From NCBI GenBank assembly GCA_030532575.1, contig JAUNKV010000015.1, positions 1 through 60,099 of the forward strand: a stretch of 60,099 nucleotides of DNA, written 5' to 3'. This stretch comes from Propionibacteriaceae bacterium. Its GTDB lineage: Bacteria > Actinomycetota > Actinomycetes > Propionibacteriales > Propionibacteriaceae. Both the position numbers and the translations under genes were made by a program. Each line of letters begins with the position of its first letter. Positions within the stretch are counted from its first letter, which is position 1. Under the pieces are notes generated by a model. It worked only from the letters and a program-made list of their open reading frames with translations. It was not told the DNA's origin and made no database searches. Positions 59,283 through 60,099 of the stretch are shown here, piece after piece.

Positions 59283-60099
59283 TCATGATTTTTCTCCGAA
59301 ATCCTGTTCTTGAAGTGCGCGACGTGGTTCAGGCTGAGGCATAGCTCGTCGCGGAACAGCAGACTCAAAAGCTTCTTCTCCACTGCTACGGCGCGGCATG
59401 AATGCTTCCTCTGGAAGCGCGCGGCGCGGGACTACTTGACTCGGAACTTCTGGAGCTGGCCCACGAGGAAGAATATCAGCACTTCCTGGCGCAGGAGACT
59501 CCGGCACAGAGGAGCCCGCAACACCGCCAGATCCTCCTCCACCTTTCCACCACCGTAAACCTTTTTCCATTCCCGCCGGTACCACACTACTTGCTGCCCC
59601 GAAGATTGCCCCTGTGAGGGTACTGTTTGCGATGTGTTCTGTGTAGTCGTCGCCGGTGATTCCGTATCGCGCGGCGGTGTAGACACCTTCGGTGGCGCCA
59701 CTTGCGGCGCCGGTTCCGGCGCCGATGATGGCTTGTCCCCACCATTTCGTGGCTGCTGTTGCTACTGCTTGTCCGCCTTTTGCAACCAATCCTGCGGTGA
59801 TTCCGCCTCCGATGGCTCCGAAGGCTGCGTTGATTCCGACTTGGAACATGTCTGGTGGCTCTCCCGGGTTTTGGAGGCCTTGGCTGAGCATGCTACCCCC
59901 TGCGCCCATCAAGACTCCGCCTGCGATGACACCGAGCCCTGGAACTGTAGCGGTAAGGACTGCCCCAGCCACGAACAGGACGACTCCAGCGATGGCGGTG
60001 CCGTGGCGCTCGAAAAAGTTTCCGCTGTGTTGTTGATTGTATTTCTGGAGTTCGTTGTCGGTGACGGGGCGGAGGCCTTGGGGGTCGTGGGTGTGGAGG
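59283..60099 (-). CDS. Polymorphic-toxin-like protein with glycine-zipper and PRRA(M/L)P tail (partial)
   Basis: The 3' end of a larger gene; the frame is open to the window edge, so the start is not seen. The visible 271 codons have HTHDPQGLRPVTDNELQKYN, then glycine-rich hydrophobic segments (FVAGAVLTATVPGLGVIAGG, VNAAFGAIGGG-like, and GAGTGAASGATEGVYTAA), a GITGDDYTEHIANSTLTGAI segment, a Gly/Pro linker and a tail of PRR units (VPRRALPEEAF, MPRRSSGEEAF, VPRRAMPQPEPRRAL). The order resembles pre-toxin regions of Rhs/T7SS polymorphic toxins. Toxicity is not shown; no catalytic domain is recognised. Confidence 0.65.
   Translation of the reverse strand, partial: LHTHDPQGLRPVTDNELQKYNQQHSGNFFERHGTAIAGVVLFVAGAVLTATVPGLGVIAGGVLMGAGGSMLSQGLQNPGEPPDMFQVGINAAFGAIGGGITAGLVAKGGQAVATAATKWWGQAIIGAGTGAASGATEGVYTAARYGITGDDYTEHIANSTLTGAIFGAASSVVPAGMEKGLRWWKGGGGSGGVAGSSVPESPAPGSADILPRGPAPEVPSQVVPRRALPEEAFMPRRSSGEEAFESAVPRRAMPQPEPRRALQEQDFGEKS

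Noticed and set aside
58481-59344. A 287-codon plus-strand frame over immunity-like gene 4
   Set aside because: Antisense to a gene with a ribosome binding site and TM helices; no recognised content.
1-60099. CRISPR arrays and tRNA genes
   Set aside because: No regularly spaced direct repeats of 24-40 bases and no cloverleaf-type sequence with GGTTCGA/TTC loop were noticed while reading; a tRNAscan run would be needed to exclude a tRNA.

Overview
The window is about 60 kb of high-GC DNA from an actinobacterium, most likely a member of the Propionibacteriaceae (Arachnia/Cutibacterium-like). The reasons are the dense GTGA/ATGA-coupled operons, frequent GTG starts, a LexA box of the actinobacterial CGAAC-N4-GTTCG type, an actinobacterial gene order (xerD-parA-scpA-scpB-rluB; pafB-pafC-tatA-tatC-helY; lexA-divS-like-nrdR), a B12-dependent ribonucleotide reductase and a GH112 galacto-N-biose/lacto-N-biose phosphorylase. 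The genus is an inference. It was not tested by any search.

Layout. 1-104: the 3' end of a 5S rRNA and the terminator of an rRNA operon. 208-5145 (minus strand): a redox cluster made of a DCC-family thiol oxidoreductase, a Met-rich thioredoxin lipoprotein, a DipZ-like CcdA/TlpA fusion, an OmpR-type two-component system and a histidine phosphatase. 5208-11427 (plus): a long chain of housekeeping genes (TPR protein, HAD phosphatase, TlyA, NAD kinase, RecN, nicotinamidase). 11574-13362: a secreted protein ending in LPSTGA and an LCP-family enzyme, separated by a strong hairpin. 13404-18432: NUDIX-xerD-parA-scpA-scpB-rluB (chromosome segregation and condensation). 18455-27453: FKBP lipoprotein, gluQRS (minus), pafBC, tatAC, a lipid kinase and helY. 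27454-29340: a non-coding stretch and two exported accessory proteins of unusual composition. 29373-32625: hisF, a HIT protein and a large TerD-linked protein.

32833-41600 is a seven-gene translationally coupled operon: three glycosyltransferases, a one-chain ABC exporter, two kinase-fold phosphotransferases and a UDP-glucose/GDP-mannose dehydrogenase. It probably builds an undescribed cell-surface glycan or glycoconjugate. It is followed by a second two-component system (41627-43746). 43759-49773 is the SOS/ribonucleotide block: lexA with an LPxTG-free, poly-Asp-tailed membrane protein downstream, a divergent SOS-boxed small membrane protein in the divS position, nrdR, nrdJ and an unknown gene. 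49864-53443 holds the GH112 phosphorylase and a ThrE-type exporter.

53702-60099 is an accessory island. A nested IS pile-up (ISAs1-family fragment, IS256-family end scar, truncated IS3-family element, complete IS256-family element) abuts an AT-richer array on the minus strand. The array contains the 3' part of a large glycine-zipper protein with a PRRA(M/L)P-repeat tail (probably a polymorphic-toxin-like protein, cut by the window edge), four paralogous two-TM proteins that look like immunity genes, and two orphan copies of the PRRA(M/L)P tail lying between them. Two of the immunity-like paralogues share an almost identical C-terminal half but have different N-terminal halves. This array is the best candidate for an undescribed system in the window.
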